From Pseudoselenomonas ruminantium (GTDB taxonomy: Bacteria > Bacillota > Negativicutes > Selenomonadales > Selenomonadaceae): DNA of 64,000 nucleotides. The notes under the pieces are model-generated. The model made no database searches. It was not told where the DNA came from and worked only from the letters and a program-made list of their open reading frames with translations. Numbering within the stretch: position 1 is the first letter of the stretch; every line of letters begins with the position of its first letter. The DNA is taken from assembly GCF_900142515.1 (NCBI RefSeq), contig NZ_FRBC01000008.1:40420-104419 (forward strand), read 5' to 3'. Position numbers and translations under genes: made by a program. Positions 54,075 through 63,714 of the stretch are shown here, one piece after another.

Positions 54075-57000
54075 GCAAAGGACACCTCCTTTTGCAGATA
54101 CTCGGTACAAATATTTTTCAGTTCCCGATTGTCTGGATAGTGTTCCTGTTCGACACGGCAGATACACAGTAATATCTTATGTAATTCATCTGTATCAAAT
54201 TCTTGAAATTCTGGTTTAATATTATTCAGCATTATATCTGCCAATTCCTGCCAGTCATTCCAAGGAAGGCTCCCCGTACCACGCAAAGCATCACTACAAT
54301 CATAAGTTGTGCTAATAAAATCAGCCAACGCCCACTGAAAAACTTGATTTCTATCTGTAATATGCAAAAATAAGTCTTTACGAATTTTTGCTGCCACGTT
54401 CGTATGTAAAATTTTATCTTTCACCTGTGCCATTTCTTCTTCATTCAGCTTATTTTTCAACAGAAGATGCAACAATACATTATGTCCACTTTCCGTAACA
54501 ACATCTTGAGAGGAACTAATTTCTCGAACGCACTGCTGACGTTCAAACCTGGGCAGCTTGACTAAAACAGCTTCCTGCCAGTTATTCTGATACACTACCG
54601 CCACACCTGTAGGCAGTTTTGACACTTCGTTAATTTGCTTAGTATTAAGTGCCATAGATGTCCCTATACTCTCACGATCACCGCCTTCTGGCAATCTGAG
54701 TATAATTTTTGTGTTGGTATTGCGTATTGCCGCTGTATCCAGCAAATTCGGTGCTTGATCAACAATCACAAATCCCTCACCAAAAGTTCTCATTTCAGCA
54801 ATGGCATTGGTTATCATTTCCACGGATTTACCAGTCACGTTAGAAGATTCCGAACTTTGTTCCGTTGATGTTTTCTTCAGCAAATTATGTGCTTCCTCCA
54901 AAATAGTCAAATGGCGTAGTCCAGCATTCATTTCTATCCCCTGCGTCATTCGATACTCTTGTAATTTCAATACTATAAGCCCCATCAACAGTGACTTTGT
55001 TTCCGTTGCCCCCACCCTGCTCAGATCCAAAATAGCTGATTGGTCAAACAGATTTTCTGCTGGTGTCTCTATGCCAGAAAAAATTTGTCCATTTAGTCCC
55101 GATGTGAGTGAGGCTAATCGTGTAGATAGCGCCCCAACATAATCCCCTTTTGTATCGTTTGAATAAGCGGATTCGTTGACAAAACTATCTAATTCTCTAA
55201 GCACATCCTCGAAAGTAGGGAAAAGGAACGGCGAAACACTATTGACGGACGTTCCTATATCCCACCCAGCTGAACGATACGCACGCTCAACAGCCTGTTT
55301 CAGAACAGCTGGCATAGCCGCATACAATGGCCAGCAGACACTAAAAATTTCTACTAAGCGGTCAATATGTTCCAATACGTGTATTTGCTTTGGAAAAGAA
55401 AAAGGATTTATGTGCAGAATATTTCCTTGCTGTGGATTTGTTCCATAGCAGGCAACATCTGTAAACACTTTTCGATATTCACCTTTGGCTGGCTCAACTA
55501 CTAAAAATGGAATTTTTCGATCTTGCATGGCTGCCAACAGACTATATACAGCATTAGATTTACCTGCTCCCGTGGAACCAGACACAAAGGTATGCATAGT
55601 AAGGCTGTCCAAGTCAATTCCAATGTCGTTATTCGGCAATTCTCGTCCTAAATGATAAAGACTGCCTATTTTCACCTGTGCATGACTCTCTCCATGACGA
55701 ATAACCTCCTGCCCAAAAACAGCATGAGTTACCACTGGTAACCCACATACCGAATGGTTAGGAAGCCCCATATGAATAGATAGTTCCTTAGTACTTACAG
55801 GCACAGCCGGAGAAACAAACAAGGTCAGCCCTTCTTGCGCAACAGGCTGATAACCAAACCAAGGATGCAAAAAATTCTTAACATAGGGCATTAGTTGTGC
55901 TAACTGTTCTTCTGTTTGCCATGTGTTAATTGCTGTATACTGAACACCTGTTCCCTGCCCTGATACTACTGAACGATAAATATTGGCCGCTAGTTCTGTA
56001 TCCGCTGCCCCTTCTCCAGTAAAATAGGCCGCAAAATTCCACATGCCTAAACTTTCACAGGCATCAATGCGTTCTAACTGCTTTTCCAATCGATCTATTA
56101 TCGACTGTAAGGCGCGATTTTTACTCGTTAAAGTAATCCCCTTAGACGTACCAATGGTTTCGCCTAATGTATCTGTATCAACAAAACTAATGCTGGTGGA
56201 CATACCTTGTGTTACGCTTCTATTCGTATTTTTTCCTACATTCTGAGAAAAACTCTTGCTGTCAGATTTACTTGAGCTATCCGAGCGTGAAATCCCTCTT
56301 GACAGCATCTCTGAAATAGCTTTGGATTCTGAATATGTATGTGATGTAGAGTTAGTAATACCTGACGATTTACCGGTGGTTTTTGATAGTGAACCTAAGA
56401 TTGCTCCGCCTATCTGAGCGCCTATCATTGTTCCCATCGGTCCAGCTGCGCTACCTATAACGCCACCTGCAACAGCTCCTATAACAGCTCCTACACCGGC
56501 ACCATTTATGCTTGTACTGTCATTTTTTCCTTCAGTCCTCGCTTCGCTTTTGCCCTGTGTAGTTCCCTCAACATCAGTTGTTCCCTGAGTTTTTGTTTCG
56601 CTACTACCTTCAGTATGCGTTAAGCCCTCTGTATGTGATACACTGCTGCCCAAAGTCTGTGACACACCTTCAGTCACTCCATTTGAGACATTTACCCCTT
56701 CAATTTTACCTTTACTTGTACCACTTGTTTTGCTTTCGGAGCGTGAATCATTAAAACTAAGATTCATTGTGACAAAAGGTGATAACTGAGTGCTAATATT
56801 TTCATATTCCCGACGTTCATGCATCAACTGTTCACGCATTATATTATCAGCTATAAAAAAAGCATCAAAAGCCTTCCCAGTCATTGCCACAATAAACTTT
56901 TCTAATCCCTGAATAAACTTTTCATTACTTAGTTGATCTTCATTCTGCCGAAAATCGGCGACACAGGTTACGCTGGAAAGTGCCTGCGGATTAAGATTTG

Positions 57001-57595
57001 ACATATCATGATTAAGGTCTTCGACATAGTATGCCTGTGACTGACTACCCGGAAATAATCCTTCTAAACCTTGCTGTAACATGACCTTCATCGCATTAGT
57101 CGAGTAATATTCAGACCGTGAACGGACACCTAGATATATCTTTTGTCTTACACCATCACTGCTGATGCGAAGAACAAGTGTGCAGGGCTTATCACAAAAA
57201 GAGCTGTATAATGTTGCAAGCTTGGAAACAGATAACTCTCCTTCCTGACAGACCAGTTCTGTTATCTGGAAAAACTGAATATCAGGCAACTGCGTAATAA
57301 TGTTATTATCCAGTGGAACTACAGGCATTCTGTCAATTTTTTCTAAATATCCCTTTAAGACTTCATCTTCAATTTTATCAAGACAACTTACAAGATTTTG
57401 ACGCAATAGTTGTAAATTATCATTGTATGTATCTATAACCAATTGTCTGTATTGTTTGGAGGTTTCCATTGTTTTTACTGGTAAAGAACTATCATCACTT
57501 ATTATATCAACCCTTGTTTTATTATTTACAGCACGCTTAGGATTGAAATTAGATAATTTGCCATAATTCTCGCTAAATTCCTTATAATCGGCCAT
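54071..57595 (-). CDS. HerA/FtsK-like ATPase with glycine-zipper and Ser/Thr-rich insert
   Basis: 1174 residues. An N-terminal about 280-residue domain is not recognised. Residues about 286-350 and 410-470 are Ser/Thr/Gly-rich repeats. Between them (about 362-400) is a glycine-zipper hydrophobic stretch (GAVIGAVAGGVIGSAAG... GAQIGGAILGSL) able to insert into membranes. From about 600 a HerA-type ATPase follows: Walker A GSTGAGKSNA (about 672), Walker B LTILEEAHNLL (about 895), RMTQGI and VIVDQAPNLL. A helical tail ends the protein. HerA/FtsK motors form hexamers that move DNA or protein. The stop overlaps the GH-E toxin start as ATGA, which strongly suggests a joint function, perhaps toxin export or deployment. 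Confidence 0.82.
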   Translation of the reverse strand: MADYKEFSENYGKLSNFNPKRAVNNKTRVDIISDDSSLPVKTMETSKQYRQLVIDTYNDNLQLLRQNLVSCLDKIEDEVLKGYLEKIDRMPVVPLDNNIITQLPDIQFFQITELVCQEGELSVSKLATLYSSFCDKPCTLVLRISSDGVRQKIYLGVRSRSEYYSTNAMKVMLQQGLEGLFPGSQSQAYYVEDLNHDMSNLNPQALSSVTCVADFRQNEDQLSNEKFIQGLEKFIVAMTGKAFDAFFIADNIMREQLMHERREYENISTQLSPFVTMNLSFNDSRSESKTSGTSKGKIEGVNVSNGVTEGVSQTLGSSVSHTEGLTHTEGSSETKTQGTTDVEGTTQGKSEARTEGKNDSTSINGAGVGAVIGAVAGGVIGSAAGPMGTMIGAQIGGAILGSLSKTTGKSSGITNSTSHTYSESKAISEMLSRGISRSDSSSKSDSKSFSQNVGKNTNRSVTQGMSTSISFVDTDTLGETIGTSKGITLTSKNRALQSIIDRLEKQLERIDACESLGMWNFAAYFTGEGAADTELAANIYRSVVSGQGTGVQYTAINTWQTEEQLAQLMPYVKNFLHPWFGYQPVAQEGLTLFVSPAVPVSTKELSIHMGLPNHSVCGLPVVTHAVFGQEVIRHGESHAQVKIGSLYHLGRELPNNDIGIDLDSLTMHTFVSGSTGAGKSNAVYSLLAAMQDRKIPFLVVEPAKGEYRKVFTDVACYGTNPQQGNILHINPFSFPKQIHVLEHIDRLVEIFSVCWPLYAAMPAVLKQAVERAYRSAGWDIGTSVNSVSPFLFPTFEDVLRELDSFVNESAYSNDTKGDYVGALSTRLASLTSGLNGQIFSGIETPAENLFDQSAILDLSRVGATETKSLLMGLIVLKLQEYRMTQGIEMNAGLRHLTILEEAHNLLKKTSTEQSSESSNVTGKSVEMITNAIAEMRTFGEGFVIVDQAPNLLDTAAIRNTNTKIILRLPEGGDRESIGTSMALNTKQINEVSKLPTGVAVVYQNNWQEAVLVKLPRFERQQCVREISSSQDVVTESGHNVLLHLLLKNKLNEEEMAQVKDKILHTNVAAKIRKDLFLHITDRNQVFQWALADFISTTYDCSDALRGTGSLPWNDWQELADIMLNNIKPEFQEFDTDELHKILLCICRVEQEHYPDNRELKNICTEYLQKEVSFA

Positions 57596-57606
57596 ATTAT
57601 CACCCT

Positions 57607-57984
57607 TTATGAAAAATACAAGACTTCATCACCAATAACAACTATAAATTTATTCCAATAGGCATTACACCAAAGTTTAACATTAGGAAAATCATCGCTT
57701 ACTGATTCCAATTTCACAGGATTAAATAGATTTAAATTTATATAATTTAATTGCTCTTCTCTTTTTTTATAGTAATAGGTAGATAAGTCACGATTTGGTA
57801 TACAATCATCTCTTCTCTTAACCACCCGTAACTGATATTTATTTTCTAATGCAAATGAAAATTCAAAATGGTAATAAATTGGCTCTTTGAAAAAAATTCT
57901 ATTTTTTAATTCTGATTTCCGTATACTATTACCTATCCAAGCAAATGCTATACTTTGACTTTGTCGTGGGGATACCATTGTCAT
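57607..57984 (-). CDS. Unknown small protein of the GTPase-HerA operon
   Basis: 125 residues, beginning MTMVSPRQSQSIAFAWIGNSIRKSELKNRIFF and rich in aromatic and beta-prone sequence (YYHFEFSFALENKYQLRVVKRR; FIVVIGDEVLYFS). No family is recognised. It overlaps the tail-anchored gene by ATGA and ends 11 bp before the HerA-like gene, so it is locked in the same operon. It could be an adaptor between the membrane protein and the ATPase; that is a guess from position alone. Confidence 0.75.
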   Translation of the reverse strand: MTMVSPRQSQSIAFAWIGNSIRKSELKNRIFFKEPIYYHFEFSFALENKYQLRVVKRRDDCIPNRDLSTYYYKKREEQLNYINLNLFNPVKLESVSDDFPNVKLWCNAYWNKFIVVIGDEVLYFS

Positions 57985-58598
57985 TTTAATAGAAGCAGCA
58001 GTACAACTATTACCAATGCTATTATTATGCTTATCGGTAACAACGGTATCCCCTGAGATTTTTTTACATTTTGTCCTCCAACATACTTGTTAGGCACATT
58101 AGGACGTGCTAATGCTTTCTTTTTTGCTTCCTCCTGCCTTGCAAACTCCTCACGAGCTTTTTTCAACTCAGCTTCTTGTTTAAGTTCTGGGTCATCCTGC
58201 GGTAGTATCTTCTCAATACGATATTTCTTATTGTCTTCGTAAGTGTTACTGAAAATATTCTCTTTTTTCTGCTCTAATACATTATTTTGCTTATTGCTAT
58301 TTATTCTTTGTTTGTAGATAACCTTAGCTACATTTATCATATGTAGCATTCGCTCTTCTGAAAAATTATCCTGCAAATCTGCTTTTAAGTTCAACCAATA
58401 CTCCTTATCCCAAGAACGTTCATCCGTTCTAAAAGGAGTGAGACGTCGTTGTGGCTCAAAAACATCATGTTGCCGACAGTACTCAAAATCATCATGATAA
58501 GATGCGAACGTAGGGTCAATATTGAAGCTATCAACAAAGAAATATCGTAAATTAGATCCTTTTCCTTGCGCAATACTTTTTTTTACTTCATCATGCAC
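57981..58598 (-). CDS. Tail-anchored membrane protein of the GTPase-HerA operon
   Basis: About 205 residues from GTG at 58598, chosen because a GGGGGGGAG ribosome site lies four bases upstream; an ATG at 58631 lies inside the GTPase gene. The N-terminal part (residues about 1-90) has no recognised fold (VDSFNIDPTFASYHDDFEYC; SWDKEYWLNLKADLQDNF). The middle is charged and predicted coiled coil (KKAREEFARQEEAKKKA). The last about 20 residues (LLPISIIIALVIVVLLLLLK) form a membrane anchor. It overlaps the GTPase stop by eight bases. It may recruit the GTPases or the HerA motor to the inner membrane. Confidence 0.78.
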   Translation of the reverse strand: MHDEVKKSIAQGKGSNLRYFFVDSFNIDPTFASYHDDFEYCRQHDVFEPQRRLTPFRTDERSWDKEYWLNLKADLQDNFSEERMLHMINVAKVIYKQRINSNKQNNVLEQKKENIFSNTYEDNKKYRIEKILPQDDPELKQEAELKKAREEFARQEEAKKKALARPNVPNKYVGGQNVKKSQGIPLLPISIIIALVIVVLLLLLK

Positions 58599-61161
58599 GA
58601 TACTCCCCCCCCATATCCAAAAGCTCATCAATTTCTCTTTGATTAATTTCGATCCATGCTAAGGTTTTCTGATTTTCTTTTACAGCAGCTTCTTTAGTCG
58701 TTTGGTCACTAGCATAATTTTCAAGTTCTTTATACTTTTCTTCTATCTTTCTATCTACTTCTGTAAAGCTGTCGGTGAAATTCTGTTTTAATTTACTTAT
58801 ACGTTCATCTGCTTCATCTGTTGCTGCTTTAATCCCTTCATCTACACTCTGTCGGAATTTACTAACAAGGCCTCGTTGGATTACCCCCTTATCTACAGAA
58901 AAATGCTCTATGCGCTGTGTGCGCTGTTCAAAAATATCTCGCATAACTGTTTTATATTCATTTACCGTTTTATACACATCCTTTTCTTCGTATTGGGGCA
59001 CATCTTCATAAATATCTTTGTCTATTGTGCTAGAATCAAACCACGAGAACGGATTCCACCATTTTTTATTAGGATTACTAACCTTTTCTGTCCTCACCTT
59101 AATCCTTTTATAACCTTTAAATACTTTTTCTTTACCTATTGAAACTTGCTTAGTTCCAGTAATAATTTTTTCTTCTTTTTCACCGACCTTTTCGTAATAA
59201 GTTTTTTGTTCGACAGTAGTTTCCCCTAATTCCTCCGTCATATCATTAGCAAAATCTTCACCTTGCCATTCTTCAATATTTGCTTTAATCCGGCTCAATG
59301 CTCCCTTAACTAAATCAGACGTACTAAAATCCAAGCCTTCCACATTAGCTTGTGCATCAAACCGCTCTAATCGCTCTTGGTATTCCATCAATAATTTATC
59401 ACCCACATCAATAATTTCATGTTGAATGATACTTCCTAATTCCGTTGCCAATCTGGCTGTAGCGTCAGAACTGATATCCCCAAAATGTTTTATCATTTGC
59501 TGCGCTTCATTTTTGCTGGTTATGGTATCCGGATACTTACCAAAAACTTGTTCTACACGGTCCTCAATTTTAATACGTATTGCTCGTGTTTTTTCAGCCA
59601 TAGAGGCTTTCGGATTCAATTCTTCAATTTTCTTTTTAAATGCCCCTGCTTCTTCACCGTTGGCTATTTGCTTCATAACAGCTTCAGCTCGCATTCTACA
59701 AGCCTCAGCTGCATCATCATTTTCAGCCATAATCGCCTTCGTCTTAGCTAGTATTTGCGTACTTTCCATTACCGCCTGGAAAGAATCGACCAAATCCTTT
59801 ACTTTTTTCGTTTTAGCATATTTCTTGACATACGCCTTAATAGCTTCTTCTATTGAATATATTCCACAGTGGATAAGAGCCTCTTCCTTGCGATTCCCCG
59901 TTTTCTTTGCCTCTTCCAAATGATATTCAAGCTTCTGCTTAGCACTTGGAGCCAATGTCGTATATTGTTCCAAATGCAGGTCCTCATAGTCAATAAAATT
60001 ATCCATATTGCTTAGTGCATCACGCGCTGACTTAGGCAATGCACGTTCTTCATTACGAGTTAGGTTATTGACATCAACATTGCACAATTCCGTTCTAATA
60101 TTTAATGCAGTATAAGCTGAACATGGAAATATTTGCGGATCATCAATACCATGTTTTTGCAAATATTCTTTTGCTTCATTTATAACTGCTTCAATACTCT
60201 CTTCTTCCGGATTAAAGCCATCCATTTTATTGATAACAAACAGGAATCTATCTCGTCCCAATTTCCCAGTCTTACGAATTATATCTGACACATAATCCAA
60301 AAGTTCAGCATCATCATTAACGCCTAGATTAGTACCGTTCAAAACATAAAGTATCAAATTATTCGAATCGCTATTAATCGCTTGATACGTTGTATTCTTA
60401 TGCCCACTATTTTGTGAATTATTTGGACCCGGAGTGTCTACTAACGACAATGCCATATCACGTGCATCTAAAAATGGTATATTCCCCTTTACAACTACAC
60501 GGAAGATTTTATCATCTTCATTTAGCTGTTTAGCCGCCTCCAATGTAAAATCTGAAACATCAGCTAAACAGTTGTCCTCGTTATCATACGCCTTTGCGAC
60601 AAAGTCATCCTGATCATTATCAATTATTTCAGTAAGCATTGCCGTACATGCCTGATTTTTAGCCGGCATAAGTTTACGCTGCAACAAAGCATTTATTAAC
60701 GTAGATTTACCGGAGCTCATAGTTGCAATAACATGCACAGGGAAAATTGCACTTTTTATATTTTCAAATGCTCTAGTCAATTCCTTGGACTTGAATTCCT
60801 CTACAGGGCCTTCCTGTAAATCCTTAAATATTTTACTAATTTTTTCTGTCACATCATAATCATCTACAGCTTTTTTGAATTTGATGCTTAACTTCTTAAA
60901 TTTATTTGCAGCATTTGCCTGTTGAAATGCGGCTTCAAAATCATCCCAATCTACATCCATACCACAAAATGTTATATCAAATTCCAAAGCATTTGCAGCT
61001 TCTTTTAATTTGTCCGGGAAGTCACCTACCCACTCCTGCAATCTATGATTGCGGACATGCTTATATAATGGGCTATCTACTTCTATAGGATTCCCATTAA
61101 TCTCAATTGCCGTAGTTAAACGATACGGATTGTAAACAACATATACCTGCACCATGTTCAT
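58591..61161 (-). CDS. Dynamin-like GTPase (long)
   Basis: 856 residues. The G domain has G1 ATMSSGKSTLINALL (about 146-160), G2 threonine region ACTAMLTEI, G3 DTPGPNNS and G4 NKMDGFNPEEE. A long helical stalk region with several coiled coils follows (about 330-610), with a strongly charged conserved part at about 640-760 (YYEKVGEKEEKIITGTKQVS... PFSWFDSS), then a final helical bundle. It is like bacterial dynamin-like proteins that bind and reshape membranes. It overlaps the preceding short GTPase by ATGA, so the two are made together. Confidence 0.88.
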   Translation of the reverse strand: MNMVQVYVVYNPYRLTTAIEINGNPIEVDSPLYKHVRNHRLQEWVGDFPDKLKEAANALEFDITFCGMDVDWDDFEAAFQQANAANKFKKLSIKFKKAVDDYDVTEKISKIFKDLQEGPVEEFKSKELTRAFENIKSAIFPVHVIATMSSGKSTLINALLQRKLMPAKNQACTAMLTEIIDNDQDDFVAKAYDNEDNCLADVSDFTLEAAKQLNEDDKIFRVVVKGNIPFLDARDMALSLVDTPGPNNSQNSGHKNTTYQAINSDSNNLILYVLNGTNLGVNDDAELLDYVSDIIRKTGKLGRDRFLFVINKMDGFNPEEESIEAVINEAKEYLQKHGIDDPQIFPCSAYTALNIRTELCNVDVNNLTRNEERALPKSARDALSNMDNFIDYEDLHLEQYTTLAPSAKQKLEYHLEEAKKTGNRKEEALIHCGIYSIEEAIKAYVKKYAKTKKVKDLVDSFQAVMESTQILAKTKAIMAENDDAAEACRMRAEAVMKQIANGEEAGAFKKKIEELNPKASMAEKTRAIRIKIEDRVEQVFGKYPDTITSKNEAQQMIKHFGDISSDATARLATELGSIIQHEIIDVGDKLLMEYQERLERFDAQANVEGLDFSTSDLVKGALSRIKANIEEWQGEDFANDMTEELGETTVEQKTYYEKVGEKEEKIITGTKQVSIGKEKVFKGYKRIKVRTEKVSNPNKKWWNPFSWFDSSTIDKDIYEDVPQYEEKDVYKTVNEYKTVMRDIFEQRTQRIEHFSVDKGVIQRGLVSKFRQSVDEGIKAATDEADERISKLKQNFTDSFTEVDRKIEEKYKELENYASDQTTKEAAVKENQKTLAWIEINQREIDELLDMGGEYRA

Positions 61162-62465
61162 CTCTCCCTTTTTGTATTAATTATTTCCTTTTCTATTGGC
61201 AATATACCTGATACCTTCACCAAATCACTATAAATTCTAACATCATCCTCATCATATACCTCGTAATTTATACTTTCTAAATCACTCTTATGTGCCTCTA
61301 AATCTGCTAACAGGAATTCTAGATTTCGTCTTTCCTGACGACTAATATCTCTGCTTGACATAACTCTGCCTGAAAGTGCTGCCTCAGCAGATACTGCGTA
61401 TATAATAGGCGTTTCAAAGCCTATTGATATTACAAATTTTCTTACATTTTTTATTATATCTTCTAAACTCTCATCCTCCGTATCCAATTCATCAATCTTG
61501 TTAATTACAAAAATAATTTTTTTCTTTTTTATTTTATCTTTTATAAATTTAAGATATTCAACTTCATTGTCAGTCATTAGTTGAGTTGCATTCATTAGAT
61601 AGATATATAGGTCAAACACCTGTTTTTTTATAATGTTATACGTGATATCTCTATGTTCTATATTAAGGCTAGAATTTACTCCTGGTGAATCATAAATTTC
61701 AATTCTTCGTCCAGCTAATGAACTATGAAAATATGAAGATACTGAAATTTTACTTTCTTTATTTCTCTCATCGTCATCAAAAAGTATATCTTGTGATGCA
61801 TGAAGACGTAAAATATGATCATCCTCATATACAAAACAATCATCATACGCTTTCCCAGTTATAACATGTATTTTGCTGGTGCAAGCAACATTTTGTGACC
61901 AACAAATCTTGCTACCTACTAAAGCATTGATAAATGTAGATTTTCCAGCACTCATCAATGCTGTAACCATAACTTTAATTGGCTCTACTTGTAAGAAATC
62001 CTGATTGATTTTTATAAGATTTAAATATTTACGTAATCCCTCCGAGCAACGAAATAAACTTACTTTTTCCCAAGCATTCTTATTTCTCCCCCAAACCGCA
62101 TCGGCATAATTCTTAAAATCTTTTTCGCTTCCCCATTTATTTTTTTTACGCAGTAAATACTGAATTTTCTTCCCGCCTACCGAATCCTTCATCCTAGGAT
62201 TATATCCTGTTATTGCTGCTATATCTGCTAATAGAAACAAACATTTTTCTTCTGGTAATACTTTTTCTCGGGATTCCCCTTTTGCATACATCATATCCCT
62301 ATACAAATTACTTTCTGCTTTTATCCATCGATTTCTCCATTTAGCTATACGCAAATAATCCATAAGCATGTCAAAGTATTCTGTTCTCTCTGTTGCTTCA
62401 CCACACCCCAATATCGGATTCGACTGTATTATCTGAGCCAGTGCCATATTTTTCTGATGATACAT
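61158..62465 (-). CDS. Dynamin-like GTPase (short)
   Basis: About 435 residues from ATG at 62465 (GGGAGGGG upstream, then MYHQKNMALAQIIQ); the frame continues upstream to 62489 but that start is poorer. Motifs: G1 VTALMSAGKSTFINALVG (about 188), G3 YDSPGVNSSLN, G4 NKIDELDTEDE. About 170 residues of helical sequence come before the G domain. The stalk is very short, so it is a truncated partner compared with the 856-residue protein. Paired bacterial dynamins often act as a heteromeric unit. Confidence 0.86.
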   Translation of the reverse strand: MYHQKNMALAQIIQSNPILGCGEATERTEYFDMLMDYLRIAKWRNRWIKAESNLYRDMMYAKGESREKVLPEEKCLFLLADIAAITGYNPRMKDSVGGKKIQYLLRKKNKWGSEKDFKNYADAVWGRNKNAWEKVSLFRCSEGLRKYLNLIKINQDFLQVEPIKVMVTALMSAGKSTFINALVGSKICWSQNVACTSKIHVITGKAYDDCFVYEDDHILRLHASQDILFDDDERNKESKISVSSYFHSSLAGRRIEIYDSPGVNSSLNIEHRDITYNIIKKQVFDLYIYLMNATQLMTDNEVEYLKFIKDKIKKKKIIFVINKIDELDTEDESLEDIIKNVRKFVISIGFETPIIYAVSAEAALSGRVMSSRDISRQERRNLEFLLADLEAHKSDLESINYEVYDEDDVRIYSDLVKVSGILPIEKEIINTKRER

Positions 62466-62569
62466 CTTGATCCCCTCCCAATTTCCCATGTTACTACGCT
62501 ACAAGGCCATTAAATATGTTTTATTTTGAATTATCTGTTATTTTGTTTTAAAAATTAACTCATCCTGTT

Positions 62570-63541
62570 TTATTTCTCTTTTACCTCCTGCATATATATT
62601 TCAGCCACTTTTGTGAACCACTGTCCCATCCGCTGTCTCAATTCCTGTGGGGCAAGGATTTCTACAGACTCGCCCTGCATAGCTGCCCAGCGAATGAAGC
62701 CTTCACCAAAGGCCGTTACTTTTAGTAAAACACTTTCATCTTTTTCTTGTATAATCTCATACTTCGGTACTCTGTCCACCACAGCTTCCAGTGCCGATTT
62801 TTTGCATCGCAGCTTAATTTCCAAGAGTTCTCCAGCATACATGAATTGGACTGCCGGACGCATATCACTATAGCGGAAATTCGTATAAAGCGGATTTTCT
62901 CCCACCTTACCAAGCACCTTGATGGATTCTATACGATCCAATCGGAAAAATGCCGGATACTCATACTCGGATTCATCGCGAAATGCAACCAGATAAAAGT
63001 AGAACTCGGCAAATACGATATTTACAGGCAATACATCCCGTTCGATTCGCTTGCCATCTGCTTTTGTGTAAATAATCTGTATTTTTTGTTTATCGATTAT
63101 GGATTTATTGATTCTCCACTGCAATTCCAATATAGCTTTCCCATGCATGGGCTCGATATAATTTTTCAGTTCATCCTCTATGGCATAGTAAAGGGCTTTC
63201 CTATCTTCGTAAGGGAGGAGTGAGCGAATGGCATCCACCATGCCCATCATTTCATCATGGCACAGGGCACGGCTCCCCAACAGCACTTTCAAAATTGCCA
63301 TGACATCCATACCGGTAAAATCCTGCAGGCCACCTCTCGACAGGTAATAACATTTGTCGTTGCGGTCATAAATAAGTTCGTCCCGAGCGTGCAGCTCCGA
63401 CAGCACATTGCGAATATCGCTGATATCGCGGTCAAAAGTACGACTATTGATTTTGTACTCCTCGATAACATTTTCCCGATTCAATCGTTCCCGTTGCAAC
63501 AGCCTACAAAACAAGTGCACAATGCGCAGCATTGGTTTCAT
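62570..63541 (-). CDS. WYL-domain transcriptional regulator
   Basis: A 323-residue protein: N-terminal winged helix (HLFCRLLQRERLNRENVIEEYKINSRTFDRDISDIRNVL, DeoR-type), then the WYL ligand-binding domain (LPVNIVFAEFYFYLVAFRDESEYEYPAFFRLDRIESIKVLG) and a WCX-type C-terminal part (RWAAMQGESVEILAPQELRQRMGQWFTKVAEIY). WYL regulators commonly sit at the head of phage-defence or mobile systems and repress or activate them. AGGAGG precedes the start. Its own upstream region carries the operator-like site at 63592-63608. A 104-bp gap separates it from the dynamin operon it probably controls. Confidence 0.93.
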   Translation of the reverse strand: MKPMLRIVHLFCRLLQRERLNRENVIEEYKINSRTFDRDISDIRNVLSELHARDELIYDRNDKCYYLSRGGLQDFTGMDVMAILKVLLGSRALCHDEMMGMVDAIRSLLPYEDRKALYYAIEDELKNYIEPMHGKAILELQWRINKSIIDKQKIQIIYTKADGKRIERDVLPVNIVFAEFYFYLVAFRDESEYEYPAFFRLDRIESIKVLGKVGENPLYTNFRYSDMRPAVQFMYAGELLEIKLRCKKSALEAVVDRVPKYEIIQEKDESVLLKVTAFGEGFIRWAAMQGESVEILAPQELRQRMGQWFTKVAEIYMQEVKEK

Positions 63542-63591
63542 TTGCTCACACCTCCTTTCTCATAAACTTATCAACATAATACAACATCACT

Positions 63592-63608
63592 ACGACACCA
63601 CATGTCGT
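63592..63608 (-). promoter_or_regulatory. Candidate WYL-regulator operator, island site 1
   Basis: Perfect inverted repeat ACGACA-CCACA-TGTCGT, 50 bp upstream of the WYL gene start. The flanking sequence matches that around 44091-44107. Confidence 0.65.
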
Positions 63609-63644
63609 TTTACGATTTAGCATAAAATTTTTTCATGAAAATAA

Positions 63645-63660
63645 GCCCATTATAATGGGC
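63645..63660. repeat. Perfect 16-bp palindrome GCCCATTATAATGGGC
   Basis: It lies between the WYL operator and the IS3-family element. It could be a terminator stem for the insertion sequence or an operator; no T-run follows. Confidence 0.6.
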
Positions 63661-63714
63661 CCCTTGTCAAGACCACATTCTAAAATTTTAAGAGTGTCAG
63701 TGAACAGAGTTATC

